A DNA stretch of 64,000 nt from Tenebrio molitor (GCF_963966145.1 NC_091047.1:18352001-18416000), one strand, 5' to 3'; positions 36,199 through 47,477 are shown, numbered from the stretch's first letter. Made by a program: numbers and translations. The notes: generated by a model from the letters alone, not told the origin.

Positions 36199-37058
36199 AA
36201 AACAGATGTTCCTTTGAATCCCGTTCTCTTTTGTCTTGCTCTTCATCCTGTGATTAAATCTCTAAAATCAGAATTTAATGTTGGTATTTCGATGATGGAG
36301 TTTTAGCAGATGATCCTAGTATTGTTTTTCATAATTTTCAACAAATCATTCAGTTATCTTCATAAATCGGTTTATCACTTAATTATAACAAATGTGAACT
36401 TCTAATAATTTCTGACAATACCACAATAAAGTCGAATTTATTAAATGATTTCAGTAGTATAGCTCCTGGAATTTCACTTCAAGAGTTTGACACTATTTTT
36501 CTTTTGGGTTGTCCTTTAACGAATGGTGGTATCAGTAAAGCAATTAAAGAAAAATATGACACTTTTTTAAAAGAAACTTTGAAAGATATCTGTAATTGTA
36601 GTTTCAATGAAAATTCTTAGTTTCAATCTACTCTTCCACTATCTTTAGGAAGTTTAGGATTCCGCAATTTGACATCTTTATGTTACTCCTCTTTTCTAGA
36701 CTCCATACATGGAGTTGCACAATTACTGCTTACAATTTTACCTACCTATATCTCTCAATCGTCAGACACAGTCCTTGTTGAAGCTTTATGTCAGTGGTCA
36801 AAATTAAGTAGGAAGGAACCACTTAATAGCGTTTCTCAACGAGACTGGGATATGCAAATTTGTCTTCGCATTTCGGGCACTTTATTAACGTCTAATATAG
36901 AAAATCTTCGAGATAAAGCGCGTTTACTTGCTGCTCAACAAAAAGAATCTGGTGCCTGGTTAAATTGCTTACCTTCATCATCTCTTGGAACTTTTCTGGA
37001 TGACTCATATTTTCGTATCGCCGTTGCATTACGAACGGGTTAACGTGTGCGAACCTCA
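36199..37058 (+). pseudogene. RT-encoding retroelement, part 1 (reverse transcriptase)
   Basis: This decayed plus-strand coding sequence covers RT motifs: ..LNPVLFCLALHPVIKSL (motif B region), then a degenerate YFDDG catalytic box, NYNKCEL, and the GGLGFR-like ..SLGSLGFRNLTSL.. further on. The frame is broken by several stops and a frameshift near 37040. It runs as far as ..NVCEPH and resumes at 39059, so a 2-kb block of foldback elements splits it. The start is truncated against the opposite-strand element at 36183. Confidence 0.7.
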
Positions 37059-37317
37059 TATAGTAGAGTCAGAAATATAGTGATTTTATGAGGGATAGAG
37101 TACATTAACTTGAGGTGATCAGTTATGGTAGGTCAATAAGCTTCTGGCACCCGTCGCGCGATTGGGCTCTACCTACCTTTGTCTCCGATGGTCCATTTTC
37201 AGACGGCTCAAAAACATAGAAGATTTATAACTCTCTTCAAGTTGGTAATAAAAGTGACCCCAAAATTGCAAAAGAAATTATCGTCCATAAAATCACTATA
37301 TTTCTGGGCCTACTATA
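37059..37317. mobile_element. TATAGTAG MITE 1 inside the retroelement
   Basis: This foldback element starts TATAGTAGAGTCAGAAATAT and ends ..ATATTTCTGGGCCTACTATA. The inverted ends are about 32 bp. It is the first of three elements packed end to end between two halves of one coding sequence. Confidence 0.75.
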
Positions 37318-38775
37318 CAGCTGATTCATGTAGCCCGTTCATTAGAAATTTTCTGATTTCCCCAAATCGTATTAATATGAAAATTGGTAGTTGACTATAA
37401 TCGACTGTTCCAAGTTCAAATGAATTATTTTCAAAATGGTGGCACTTCCGGAAATACCGGAAATCGACGCCCTCTTTATTTTTTTAAATGGAAAGGCCTG
37501 ATTTTGACTTCACATTTCGATTCTACGTTAAATTTTCAGTTTAGAACGTCTTTTTGTCATCGTTTTTGACCTATGTCATCTTTTTTGCAAAAAAGCGAGG
37601 TAGCAGGGCTTCATTTACAAATTTATAACTCTTGAACCATCGGAAATAAATAATTGATTTTTTTTAGTTGAATTCCTAAAGACCTGGCCCATCTTTTTCG
37701 CCATTACTGAATTTTTTTTAATGTTTCATACGCCTACTGAAATTTTTCAAAATTGCTAATCAAAAAATGTCCAAACTTTATTTTTTTAAATGGCAACCAC
37801 CATTTGTGACACTAGATATAAATGTAAAATTTAATTCTAAGCCTACTTTTATAAACATTGTGTATGCCTATTCCCAGCCGTATTGGCGTAATTTCGATTT
37901 TTTGAGTAAAATATTCTTTTTTTTATCAAACAATTGTTTTATTTGAATTTTTATTCAAAAATCACATGCAATAAACAGTAAATAACAACGAAATAATAAA
38001 AAATAAGCAAATTAACAAAAAATATTTTCAATGAAATCATTTACATTAAAATATTTTTTTGTTAATTTGCTTATTTTTTATTGTTTTGTTGTTATCTAAT
38101 ATTTATTACAATGCTATTTTTGAATAAAAATAAAAATAAAAGAATTGCTTATAAAAAAGAATATTTTATTCAAAAAATTGAAATTACGCCTAAACAGCTG
38201 CAAATAGGCATACATAATGTTAATAAAAGTGGCCTTAAAATTTAATTTTACATTTATATTTAGTATCAGAAATGATAGTTGCTATTTAAAAAAATGAAGT
38301 TTTCGACATTTTTTGATTATCAATTTTAAAAAATTGCAGTAGGCGTATGAAACATAAAAAAAAATATAGTTGATAGCACAAAAAAGCGTCCAAATCTTTG
38401 GCAAGTCAGTAAAATAAAAATAAATTATTTATTTCTGATGGTTCAGGAATTATAAATTTTTTAATGAAGCCCTGCAACCTCACTTTTTTGCAAAAAAGAT
38501 GACATAGGTCAAAAACGATGACCGGTAAGTATTTACAAAAAGACGTACTAAACTCAAAATTTAACGTAGAATCGAAATGTGAAATCAAAATGGAGCCTTT
38601 CTATTTAAAAAAACAAAGATGGCATCGATTTCCGGTATTTCCGGTAGTGCCGCCATTTTGAAAATATTTCATTTGAACTTGGAATAGTCGATTATAGTCA
38701 ACTACCCATTTTCATATTAATATGATTTTGGGAAATCAAAAAGTTTTTAATGAACGGGCCACGTGAATCAGCCTG
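37318..38775. mobile_element. 1.46-kb palindromic foldback element
   Basis: Almost the whole element is one large imperfect inverted repeat. The left part (CAGCTGATTCATGTAGCCCG.., ..AAAATGGTGGCACTTCCGG..) is answered in order by the right part (..CGGTAGTGCCGCCATTTTG.., ..CGGGCCACGTGAATCAGCCTG). TA flanks both ends (37316-37317 and 38776-38777). No transposase is present. The centre is an AT-rich region around 37920-38160 that is also inverted. Confidence 0.85.
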
Positions 38776-38777
38776 TA

Positions 38778-39058
38778 TAGTCCTACAGAAACTCTAGTGG
38801 ATTTCGACTTTGGTTGTAAATTTATGTTTGTCACTTAAAAAATAGAATTTTATGCTGCAGCAATAATCCTACTGGCAAATGCTAACGAGGGTTGTCAGTC
38901 TGGGGTTCGCAATGTTAGCTTCAGGCAGGGATGTAACAGGTAGTGCTAGTTGTGTTCATGACAACATTTATTACTTGATAATAAAATCTTATTCTTCGGT
39001 TGTTGTTGTTAAATTTACAACCAAAGCCGAATTCCACTAGAATTTCTGTAGGACTATA
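38778..39058. mobile_element. TATAGTCC MITE 2 inside the retroelement
   Basis: The left end TAGTCCTACAGAAACTCTAG pairs with ..CTAGAATTTCTGTAGGACTA on the right over about 45 bp. The ends are related to those of MITE 1, but the interior is different. Retroelement coding resumes immediately to the right. Confidence 0.8.
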
Positions 39059-39631
39059 CCAGTATTTGCGGCGAACCTGCAAATATTTTTGGTCATCATG
39101 GACTATTTTGTTGTAAAAGTACAGGAAGACGCCATGGAAATATCAATGATATTATCAAAAAAGCTTTAGTATCAGCTGAAATTCCATCGATACTTGAACC
39201 TTCAGGATGTTGCAGAAGTGATGGTAAACGGGGTGATGGTATGTCTCTCATACCTTGGAAAGGTGGCAAGGCTCTCTTATGGGACGTTACCTGTTGAGAT
39301 ACTCTAGCAGCTACTTATATTCATTTCATAAGCAAAAAGGCAGGTGATGCTGCTTGTTTGGGTAAAGATGTCAAGAGAAATAAATGCAAGGAACTTTTCT
39401 CCCGTTTTTGTTTTCTGCCCTTTTCAGTGGAAACTTTAGGCCCTTGGAGAGCAGATGCAAAAAAAATGTATTACACTGTTAGGAAGAAAATCAACAGTCA
39501 AGTGACAAAAATCAATATGATATCTTACTCAAAGAATAAGTTTGGCAATATAACGGGGTAATGCTGCAGCAATTCTCGGGACAATTCCCCAATCACCCGA
39601 TTTGGAAGAAATTTTTTATATTTTAAAATAA
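39059..39631 (+). pseudogene. RT-encoding retroelement, part 2 (C-terminal nuclease region)
   Basis: This continues 36199-37058 after the inserted block. It carries ICGEPANIFGHHG, then the nuclease-like stretch ..SDGKRGDG..LIPWKGGKALLWDVTC, then ..FLPFSVETLGPWRADAK... After a one-base frameshift it ends in GNAAAILGTIPQSPDLEE and a natural stop at 39629-39631. In relatives the motif reads PDG..WD.T, a PD-(D/E)xK-like arrangement. Here the proline is Gly, and a stop follows WDVTC. It is therefore a defunct copy. Confidence 0.7.
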
Positions 39632-39638
39632 AAATATA

Positions 39639-40338
39639 CAGTGTCTCAGAATGAACCAGCATAATTTTAACCACGAGCTACTGGCTTCATGTAGAACTCG
39701 GAAATGCGAATTAGTGTACGTTTTATAAAATATGATAAAATATACAGGGTGTATTTTTAAAATGTGCCGAAATTTTACCTACAAGGGTGTGGGACAACGT
39801 AGAAGACTAAAAGCAATTAAAAAAAGTCGTACCTCAAAAATTAAATGTCATTTTATTTTTTGACATACAGTGAGCGGCAAAAGTATGGAATAAATTCCTT
39901 AAAAATCAAACAAAATTTTTTTCAAAAAAACTCGTTTTTGTTTGTTATAAAATGTATTTTTTCCAACTTTATTATTTTTTTTTTCTCAAAAATTTCCTTA
40001 TGTAAGATAACAAAATTTTTATACTGGCGTTTAGACAATTAAAAGGCCTATCAGAATCCAGAACAAAAATAGGGGGTTTCTATTTAAAAAAAACTATCGA
40101 TGACGTCATAACTCGAAACCAAATGACTGCTTGGAAATTCATTTTGTATTAAAATATGTATTTTTATAAACTAAAATTGACCTGTCCAAAGATTTTTTTG
40201 GAAAAAAATGTGTTTAATTTCTAATGAATTTATTCCATACTTTTGCCGCTCACTGTATTTTTTAAATATTTTTTCCGAGTTCTACATGAAGCCAGTAGCT
40301 CGTGGTTAAAATTATGCTGGTTCATTCTGGGACACCCT
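39639..40338. mobile_element. CAG(G)GTGTCYCAGAATG MITE with shared interior, split
   Basis: The outer ends CAGTGTCTCAGAATGAACCA and ..TGGTTCATTCTGGGACACCCT enclose an interior (..AACCACGAGCTACTGGCTTC.., ..CAGGGTGTATTTTTAAAATG..) that is homologous to 33802-34323. Those two elements have different termini. A mariner-type MITE is inserted at 39868. Confidence 0.85.
39868..40255. mobile_element. Mariner/Tc1-type MITE CAGTGAGCGGCAAAAGTATG
   Basis: The 30-bp ends CAGTGAGCGGCAAAAGTATG.. and the complement are flanked by TA (39866-39867 and 40256-40257). The related element at 33802 carries an uninterrupted version of the target (..TTTTTGACATAGAATTTTTT..), which confirms the insertion. There is no transposase in the 388 bp. 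Confidence 0.9.
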
Positions 40339-40544
40339 AGGGTATTATGTATACTTATGTTATAAAATAAATAGATTTAATTTAATATAATTTATAATTA
40401 TGCATATGATTCATAAAAATCATTGAATAATGGAGATTTGTAACTTGATTTTTTCATTAATATGACAATAAAAATTATTTTGCTGCAACATATTTTCCTT
40501 TTTATTTTGTTATCAAAGGATATAGTTTTTTTATGCCATTCCAA

Positions 40545-40714
40545 TCAGAAATTTTGAAAATTGTCAAGTCAATGTGCAATGGTTTAAAAAAATCAAATGC
40601 ACGCCTATGAAATGTTATATGTACAAATGTCAACTCTACCCCACCTACAGAGTTGCCACATAAATTTTCGTACATAGTTGCCATATTTATCCACAATCAT
40701 TTTGAATCACCCAA
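40545..40714. mobile_element. TTGGGTGATTC MITE, copy 3 (5' truncated)
   Basis: Only the right half remains (..GCACGCCTATGAAATG.., ..CAACTCTACCCCACC.., ..TTTTGAATCACCCAA, then TA). Confidence 0.8.
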
Positions 40715-40716
40715 TA

Positions 40717-41560
40717 AGATTTTACAAAATAATAGAAAAAAACTACTTTTACTAACGTCAATTAATTTTCATTTTGCAATCCGCTTCGAAAATAAGCCCT
40801 TATAATACTCGTAAATGTATTGTAAGTAACAAAAATAATTTTGAAAAATAAAGCGTGACAACGAGAACTTTGTTTTATTTAGCTTTTGGTTTGATTAATT
40901 TGAAATTGAAAATCTGTATGCAGCATAAAACTTGTTGTCCCCAACCTAACAAAAAAAAAATCACGAACATTTATAGCCACTTGGTATTAATATGGGACCT
41001 TCCATCTGCATTATGGTTTAATATTTTATTAGTTTTTGGTTTTAAATATTAAAATGTAATTTGCAAAAGGGTAGTTTGATTTACTTTATCAAACGAAATT
41101 TAAAAATTTAAAAAAAAATAATCAATTATTTTCAATTTTACGCGAATGTAAGATCACGTTTCAATTTAATTTACAGATTCTGATTGTATTTTATATCACA
41201 ATTTAATTTTGACATCAAATAACGGTTATAGCATATTAATAAGATATATCGGATTTTATTATTTAGGACGGGCATGCCGAATAAATGATTAAATAAATCG
41301 CTTGGCGGTGACTTTTACAGTTCACTGCTCTTTACCAGTAGCACCAAGTTTTTACTTTTAAAGTACGAGTCCAACACTAATGAATCGAAGAAATATTACA
41401 TGAAAAATCCGCTCTGAAGTTAGCTAAACTTTTGTGGTCGATACTAAAAAAGAATATTTTTCATTGAAGTGTATGAAAATGATTAGCCTTACTTAGTTGT
41501 AAAAAAAAAATCATGTACAGCTAGTGTAAGGAGTCTTTTCTCTTGCTCACAGTTCACACA
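40717..41560. other. AT-rich sequence without recognised features
   Basis: No supported feature was found. Confidence 0.4.
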
Positions 41561-41567
41561 TGGATCC

Positions 41568-41859
41568 TTATCCTTTAAAAAAGTTAAACGGTGTGATAAA
41601 TCCAACCCTACATAACTGTATTTGTTCAGGTTTGACAAAAATTACGTCAAGGGATCCATCTTTTCGCAATAAAACGGCACAAGCTGCTTCCTGAAAGTGA
41701 CGCACCAGTTCGTATCCCTTCAAACTGATCGTGAACTGGGCGAACGTGTGTGTGTTCCACTCTATGGTGCAATTGGCACCGCAGACGAGGAGAAAGCTGT
41801 GAAAGAATCGATATAGTGGCTTATTCCGTGCACGTCCTAAGAATGCATCAGCAAAAGCA
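41568..41859 (-). CDS. Unrecognised exon-like coding sequence
   Basis: A minus-strand frame stays open for 103 codons between an upstream TGA (41882) and the TAA at 41568. It has no suitable start codon but has two acceptor-like sites: ..CCATTCTATCAG before 41859 and ..GATTCTTTCACAG before 41796. The peptide has a balanced composition, with words such as NCTIEWNTHTF, SLKGYELVRHFQEAA and CAVLLRKDGSLDV, unlike random AT-rich translation. A donor-like GAC|GTAATT occurs inside near 41637, so the true exon may end there. I do not recognise the family. It may be a terminal exon, a gene fragment or a remnant of a mobile element. Confidence 0.4.
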
Positions 41860-41882
41860 CTGATAGAATGGACCGGGTGTCA

Positions 41883-42658
41883 GGACATGAGCTGTCTCAA
41901 GCGGGATTATCTAAAATAACAAATAAAAAAACGCCAGTTAAATTCAATTTTCTTATAAAGGATCTAATTTAATAAGATTCTCTTTATTTTTCTAGATAGA
42001 AGAAACGAAAGTACTTGCAAATCATTATCTTACAAAGTATTCTTATTTACAAAGAAGATATGTATCTTAATTTCCTTTTTTTTTATCAAATTAATTTTAG
42101 GTTATCAACTTTACTCCTGTCACAATACAAACATATTTGTACCAACTGACTGTAAATGATTGAAGCAAATTCAGTGGGTTGGCGTCCCTGAGCAATTGGT
42201 AACGTCAACATGTCATCTCTTGATTCATCTTGTAGGTTAAGGTTCTGAAAGATTAGTGCTATCGTGAATATAATCGATATTGTAGATAATATTTTATAAT
42301 ATAGATAGATAATATTTTTTTTACAAATGTGAATTAATATTTATTTTGCGATCTGCTTCGAAAATAAGTAATTAGCATGAAAAAAATAACTATCTGGGGT
42401 TTTCTTATTTTACAAACCTAATTCAACAGGTGGTGTTTTTTTAATTTTTGAACGAACGACGTCCTTGCTTTTGTTGTTGCTGATATAAAAACTTCAATTT
42501 TGATTGTACCCTATTCTTGAGATACGATTGTTTTGTTAATACATATTCTTATTTATTATCTCTGGGCGTTTCTTGTGAATTAAAAATGTAAGCTGTAGAG
42601 TACTCAGCACTAAAATAGTAAAGCATATTGTACCAAATCTGGCCATAGGGATTTAATA
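41883..42658. other. AT-rich sequence with one repeat fragment
   Basis: It includes a fragment of the AACCTAAATCAACAGGTCG family at 42411-42440. Nothing else was recognised. Confidence 0.4.
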
Positions 42659-42760
42659 CGGGGTCATTATAAATGTTTGTAACAACTAGTGGGCGTAGCG
42701 GCGCACCTAAAGCATAGCGCACAGCCACCTATGATGGGACAATAATTTATAATGACCCTG
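42659..42760. mobile_element. Tiny MITE CGGGGTCATTATAAATG
   Basis: The inverted ends CGGGGTCATTATAAATG.. and ..AATTTATAATGACCCTG are flanked by TA (42657-42658 and 42761-42762). At 102 bp it is the smallest complete foldback element noted. Confidence 0.7.
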
Positions 42761-42935
42761 TATGCAAAATAGTTTTTGCATGATTTCTGGTACTTATTTC
42801 ATTAAGCAGTTGATTAAATTTAACATTTGTAAAATGGTCAAGTTATTAGAAACATTTGTATTCACAATAAATAATAAACAAAAACAAAATCCTACTAGGT
42901 TATAATAAATATTCGAATAATTCTCCATTCTGGTT

Positions 42936-43250
42936 TTAACCATAACCCAACCGACGACCAAATGCAGTTGTCACATTCTTAAGTTGTCTTTCTGTTACAT
43001 TTCTGCATTCCGCAACGATGGCCCCCCTCAGAGAATCAATATTTGGGTGTCGTGTTTTATAAATTTTGTTTATAAGATAAGTCCACGAAAAGAAGTCACA
43101 TGGTGCAAGATCAGGAGATCTGGCCGGTGGGTTTATGGTACCACGACGACCAATCCAACGATTTGGAAAGGCTTGGTTTAAGTGGATTCTCACATGTACA
43201 CCAAAATGCACAGGACAGCCGTTTTGATGGAACCAGACCTTTTGATCTTC
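42936..43250 (-). pseudogene. Tc1/mariner-type transposase, C-terminal fragment
   Basis: The translation carries the hallmark C-terminal block of DDE transposases of the Tc1/mariner group common in insects: ..VWFHQNGCPVHF.., FPNRWIGRRG, then PPARSPDLAPCDFF with the third catalytic acidic residue, and a tail ..RGAIVAECRNVTERQLKNV... The N-terminal two thirds, with the HTH and the first two Asp residues, are missing. Confidence 0.8.
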
Positions 43251-43309
43251 ATGTGCAACTTCATGCCTAAATATGTTGTAAATTTAAATTTCCTACTTAT
43301 TTCAAATTC

Positions 43310-43405
43310 TGGTCCTCAACGTCATTTCAAAGTTTGGTTAGATTGTCACGAATTAAAAAAAATTCCCCGCCTGATTATACCCATGTCAAAAAAGTGTCAA
43401 AATAC
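43310..43405. repeat. Fragment of the TACTGTCGCGAGC MITE interior
   Basis: The segment ..CGTCATTTCAAAGTTTGGTT..CCTGATTATACCCATGTCA.. is the inverse of the right part of the elements at 28133 and 62888. The ends are missing. Confidence 0.6.
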
Positions 43406-44078
43406 ACTGACCGGCACAAAAAACGACTCACTTTGAATTTTATTAATATAATTAAGTAATTCATTGTCTTAGAAAATGTTTTTGATATCATGTTGTATTG
43501 ATAAGTGTTATTTATGTTATTCTTTGTCAAAGAATATCCGAAAACAAAATGTTAAACACAGCAAATAAGATTTTAATGAAATAAAAAAAAAAGTAATTTT
43601 CCAGAAAAAATTTTATGTTATGAAAAATTGACAAAATTTGAACAGCATTTTAAATTAGTATCTCGTATTGTCAAATTAAATCTTTTAACACGTAAATCAA
43701 CCGACAAAAACACACCAATAAATTTTGGTCGTCAAGTTCATTCTTTGACGCAACGGAAAGTGCTCTAATGTGAAATGGGCATAACCTCTAATATATTCTA
43801 TTTGTCTTGTCTTGTCAAGATCTTGTCAAGTTTTTGGAAATCCCAACTGAGGTACCACCCTAGCGTCTGACACATCCGTCTCTATCAGCGAAATAATTTT
43901 TACTCTGTTAAAATTGGGGCCATAATTTTGAATGTTTAGAATAAAACTTTGACAATTTTTTTTTATTGACGTTTTGTTGACATTGGCCCTAATTAAGCAG
44001 GCAAAATTTTTAATTTGTGACAGTAACGGGAAATTTCAAAATGACCTTGACGGGCAAGATTTAATGCTCGCCACTGTA
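43406..44078. repeat. Decayed GTACTATCGCGG-superfamily sequence
   Basis: Scattered matches to the superfamily occur (..TTTGGTCGTCAAGTTCATTC.., ..GACGCAACGGAAAGTGCTC.., and an end-like ..CTTGACGGGCAAG..GCTCGCCACTGTA at 44046-44078) between unassigned AT-rich pieces. One damaged element about 350 bp long probably spans 43727-44078. Confidence 0.45.
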
Positions 44079-44560
44079 CAGGGTGAGCGAAACTCGATGT
44101 CTCAGCTCTATTAAAAGAAAAGGAACGACGATAAACGGGATTGAGTAAGGTTCACTTTAAACCAAATTTGCATATTTTTCCAAATTTGGAAACTGAAGTA
44201 ATGACGTCATAGATTTTTTTTTTCCCAGAAACATACAAAAAAAGAAAATGTAGTCCACTGTTGGAGAATTTCTCTAATTAGCTCATTTGTCTGCCTAAAA
44301 TCGCATTAGTTTTGATTTTTTTTTTTTTAATTAAAGTTTCAACTTTAATTTTTTTCTTTAAACCATTATTATTTCGCAGTATTTCAAAAAAAAATACGGA
44401 TATGCCCCTCTACGGATATGCCAGAATACATTTGTTTGTATTTTTTTCTGTTTTTGAGAAAACTACCCATTTTAACGAAAAACTTTATTTAGGTTTTAAG
44501 CCACATTTTTCATAAGAAATTCACCCCGAAATTTATTCCCAACCATTTACGAACACCCTG
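44079..44560. mobile_element. CAGGGTG-ended element with unlike arms
   Basis: TA-flanked CAGGGTGAGCGAAACTCGAT at the left and ..CATTTACGAACACCCTG, then TA, at the right share only the terminal heptamer. The right 90 bp resemble the right end of 11754-12496. It may be a chimera of two families or two abutting fragments. Confidence 0.55.
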
Positions 44561-44562
44561 TA

Positions 44563-45091
44563 TATGCTATAATTCTACTGACTTGGGGTATTACATGGAC
44601 TTTACCTCAGGGATAATAAACAATGAACCACCCCCATTTATAACTGAAAGAATTTATTTCTGTACATTTTAAAAAGCCAAGAAACAAATTTCGTTCGAAA
44701 GTTCTTAAACGTATGCGGTGGTGCTTCATTATTTCCTTAGTTAGACAGATGGTTCGATATTATGGTGTCAATACACATGCATACAAATTTCTCTTCGAAG
44801 GAAGCTGTTTGGGGTTACCGTTTTGCTAATAGCGCGACAATATATTCGTACTTTACTTGAATTTCAAGAGAGATCTTAAGCGCTTCGAAAGTGTTTTGTT
44901 GATTTATTTGCATAGAAAGCTTCATACTATTACCAAAGTTAAATTTGAATCGAACACAAGATTTAACTTGTCTGTTTACATAAGTAAGATACTAAAATAT
45001 GAAATGAACATCGCATTTGAACTATCTCTCGAAGGATGTCTCTCTTTTAACAAAGTAAGTATGTATTCACCGATGTTGGAAATTTAATATA
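44563..45091. other. AT-rich sequence without recognised features
   Basis: A 76-codon frame is present, without a real ATG and without a recognisable domain. Nothing else was seen. Confidence 0.4.
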
Positions 45092-45434
45092 CAGAGTGTC
45101 CCAGAACTGGCGTACATCCCGTTAACTGCAAATGTAAATATTTATTCTGAAATGGATTCTGCAAGAAAAATTGTTTAAATCCATTTTGTTTTTAAGTTAC
45201 AACGATTTTAATTTAACCAATCAGCGTAGACAAATATTAATTCAATCCATGCGTTTCCTAGGAAACAACAGCTCACGGTAGATTTATCTGTAATCTTTCT
45301 GTTGTGATTGGCTAACTTAAAATTGCTGTAGTTTAAAAACTATAAGGTTAAACAAAAAAATTCTAGTGAAATCTTTCTCAGCAGAAAGAGCGGAACACGT
45401 GGTTAACGAGATGTACGCCAGTTCTGGGACACTG
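45092..45434. mobile_element. CAGAGTGTCCCAGAACTGGC MITE
   Basis: Long inverted ends (CAGAGTGTCCCAGAACTGGC..CCCGTTAAC / ..GTTAACG..GTTCTGGGACACTG) are flanked by TA (45090-45091 and 45435-45436). It is an otherwise non-coding 343-bp foldback. Confidence 0.9.
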
Positions 45435-45580
45435 TATAAAATATTTTAACAATTTCAAACTACAGAAATGTTTTTTAAGTCTTCTTACAATAAACAAAAT
45501 ACACACGACGAAAGAAATCTAAATTTTAAATTAATTTGGAAATTTGCTTGGATTGTAATGGAGAAATACATTTAAGTATA

Positions 45581-45727
45581 CTTCGTCCAGCGAGAGATTG
45601 GGAGATTTTAAATTGTAAGCTTGTAACCCAACACTACAAAATGCATTAGAATACATTAATTAGAGCATAATTTCAGGGCAAAAATGTACTGTGATTTTTA
45701 TGTCAACAAATCTCTCGCTGGACAAAT
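45581..45727. mobile_element. CTTCGTCCAGCGAGAG MITE, copy 2
   Basis: A shorter version of 20222-20432, with the same ends and the same left half. It lacks the 60-bp segment next to the right arm. Confidence 0.8.
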
Positions 45728-45729
45728 CT

Positions 45730-46720
45730 CATAACTCAACAAGTGAAATAATAATATTCCAGCACTAATTTTGCCATTTTGATTTATTGGTTTATTTGTA
45801 ATTTGTAAAAAATGTGTTCATAAATTTTGAATCTACTGCAATCTCGAAACTAAGCTTGAGTGATTTTTCGAACAACAGTAAAGTCAGAAAGTAACAAGGA
45901 TTGTCCTTAATGCCATTCTTGATAATATTAATTGAGACCAAATTTTTAATACACCCTGTATATGTATGTTTTTAATTTACGCAGTGCTGTTTTTTTTCAC
46001 ATTCCAGTGACGTATACAGATCTTTATAAAACATCTATTATTTTTAACAAAACCTTCATCAATCATACCACGTATGTAGGTACACCTATCTGTATATCAA
46101 CTCGTCATATGGAGAAAGAAAAGAATAAAACATGGGTATAAAATCATGATTGTATCGCTCTTTCATTACGAATCCATTTTGTTTTTATTCAATAACGTCC
46201 TAAATGTGGAACACTACGGATATTTATATCCGTAATATAATTTTTTATATTTTTTAATAATGCAGCCATAAACATAAATGCATACACTTTTATGACTGAA
46301 TTATTAAAAAGTACGCAAAAAACTAGAATTTCAGAGTAGCTTAAATGGCTAGTAAAATTTTGTTCACAAATGTTCACCCCCGCGGATTCGTTCATAAGAT
46401 GAAGACACCAAGAAATTAAGAAAAAATAATTTATTTGGAACGACGGCGACGCGACGAAACGCTGATTACTACTCGACAGCGTTATTACTGGATCAGAAAT
46501 CAATTCGTACAAGAAAACGAGGATTTTGTCCGCTCTAGAAAATAATCTCGGCTAATTAAACCAAGAAATATTTGTACAAGAGTAAAAAGTTCTTATTGAA
46601 GTACATATGTAAATATTTTATCGAAGGTAAAATAACAACACCTAATTTTTTTATCGGATGATATTTTTAATTTTGCGAAAACTTTTTGCTTTGGCAATTT
46701 TACGAGTTGAATTTGGGCAT
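45730..46720. other. Unassigned sequence
   Basis: A solitary ..ACACCCTG, then TA, end occurs at 45950-45960. A 107-codon minus-strand frame at 46512-46189 lacks a real ATG and shows no known domain. It begins in CpG-rich DNA (46440-46500) and ends beside a perfect palindrome ACGGATATTTATATCCGT. An LTR or an unknown gene fragment are both possible. Confidence 0.3.
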
Positions 46721-46721
46721 T

Positions 46722-46800
46722 TTTATTCTGATTAGGCCCGAGAGCTTAAGCTCGAGGGTTAACCTTTGAATGAAAATGCCCAAATATCAACGAATAAAAT
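46722..46800. repeat. CGAG-type hairpin
   Basis: The arms TTTGGGCATTTTTATTC.. and ..GAATGAAAATGCCCAAAT enclose a loop that reads GGCCCGAGAGCTTAAGCTCG. Confidence 0.55.
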
Positions 46801-47469
46801 TATCTAAAGCAAAAATGTTTTTAAGTAAAAATTGGGAAATTTCTCATATACAGTATTCCACGGATTGAGTTACAGAGAGGTATGATTGACAAGAAATTTT
46901 TGAATTTGAATTTCATATTTGGGGATTAAGCACTGCTTGGCTTGAAACTAGACTGAGACTGGGACCAGTTTCCACAAATTTTTTCACTAATTTTCGGATG
47001 GCCACATGAGAAATTGTTGATTTAGGATATTTTTCGTTAAATTTGCTGATCACTTCACGATAGCAAAGATCGCCGGTGCCAGTACCATAGCATTGAATTA
47101 AGTATGTTCTCTCTTATAAACCTAACGTTATAAGAAGAAGTTTATCAACACTTACACCGTTTTAATGTGTAGTCTAACGTTTTATAAATCTCTTAAGCAC
47201 ATTTGCAGTAAGTAGCTATGGTAATGTGATTTGGAAGATAAAATTCGCTTACTCAAATGTTTCATGATTTTTTAATAAAAAAATTCCAAATTTTCGAGAT
47301 AAATGCGAATAAAAAAAAACTGTAACAGCCAGCCCAAAAATGAAAACTGTTTTAAGAACCTGAAACCAAGCAGATCATTTTATGAGGAGTGACTTTTTCT
47401 GAAAAATTGAATTGACATATCTACTGTATAATTTGTCGTAAAAATATTTTGTCGGAAAAATTTTCAGAT
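46801..47469. other. AT-rich sequence without recognised features
   Basis: No supported feature was found. Confidence 0.4.
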
Positions 47470-47477
47470 TGTACGAG

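Noticed and set aside
46189..46512. 107-codon minus-strand frame with hydrophobic stretches, suggestive of a chemoreceptor piece
   Set aside because: It has no true ATG start, no conserved receptor motif I can recognise, and AT-driven Ile/Phe/Leu content.
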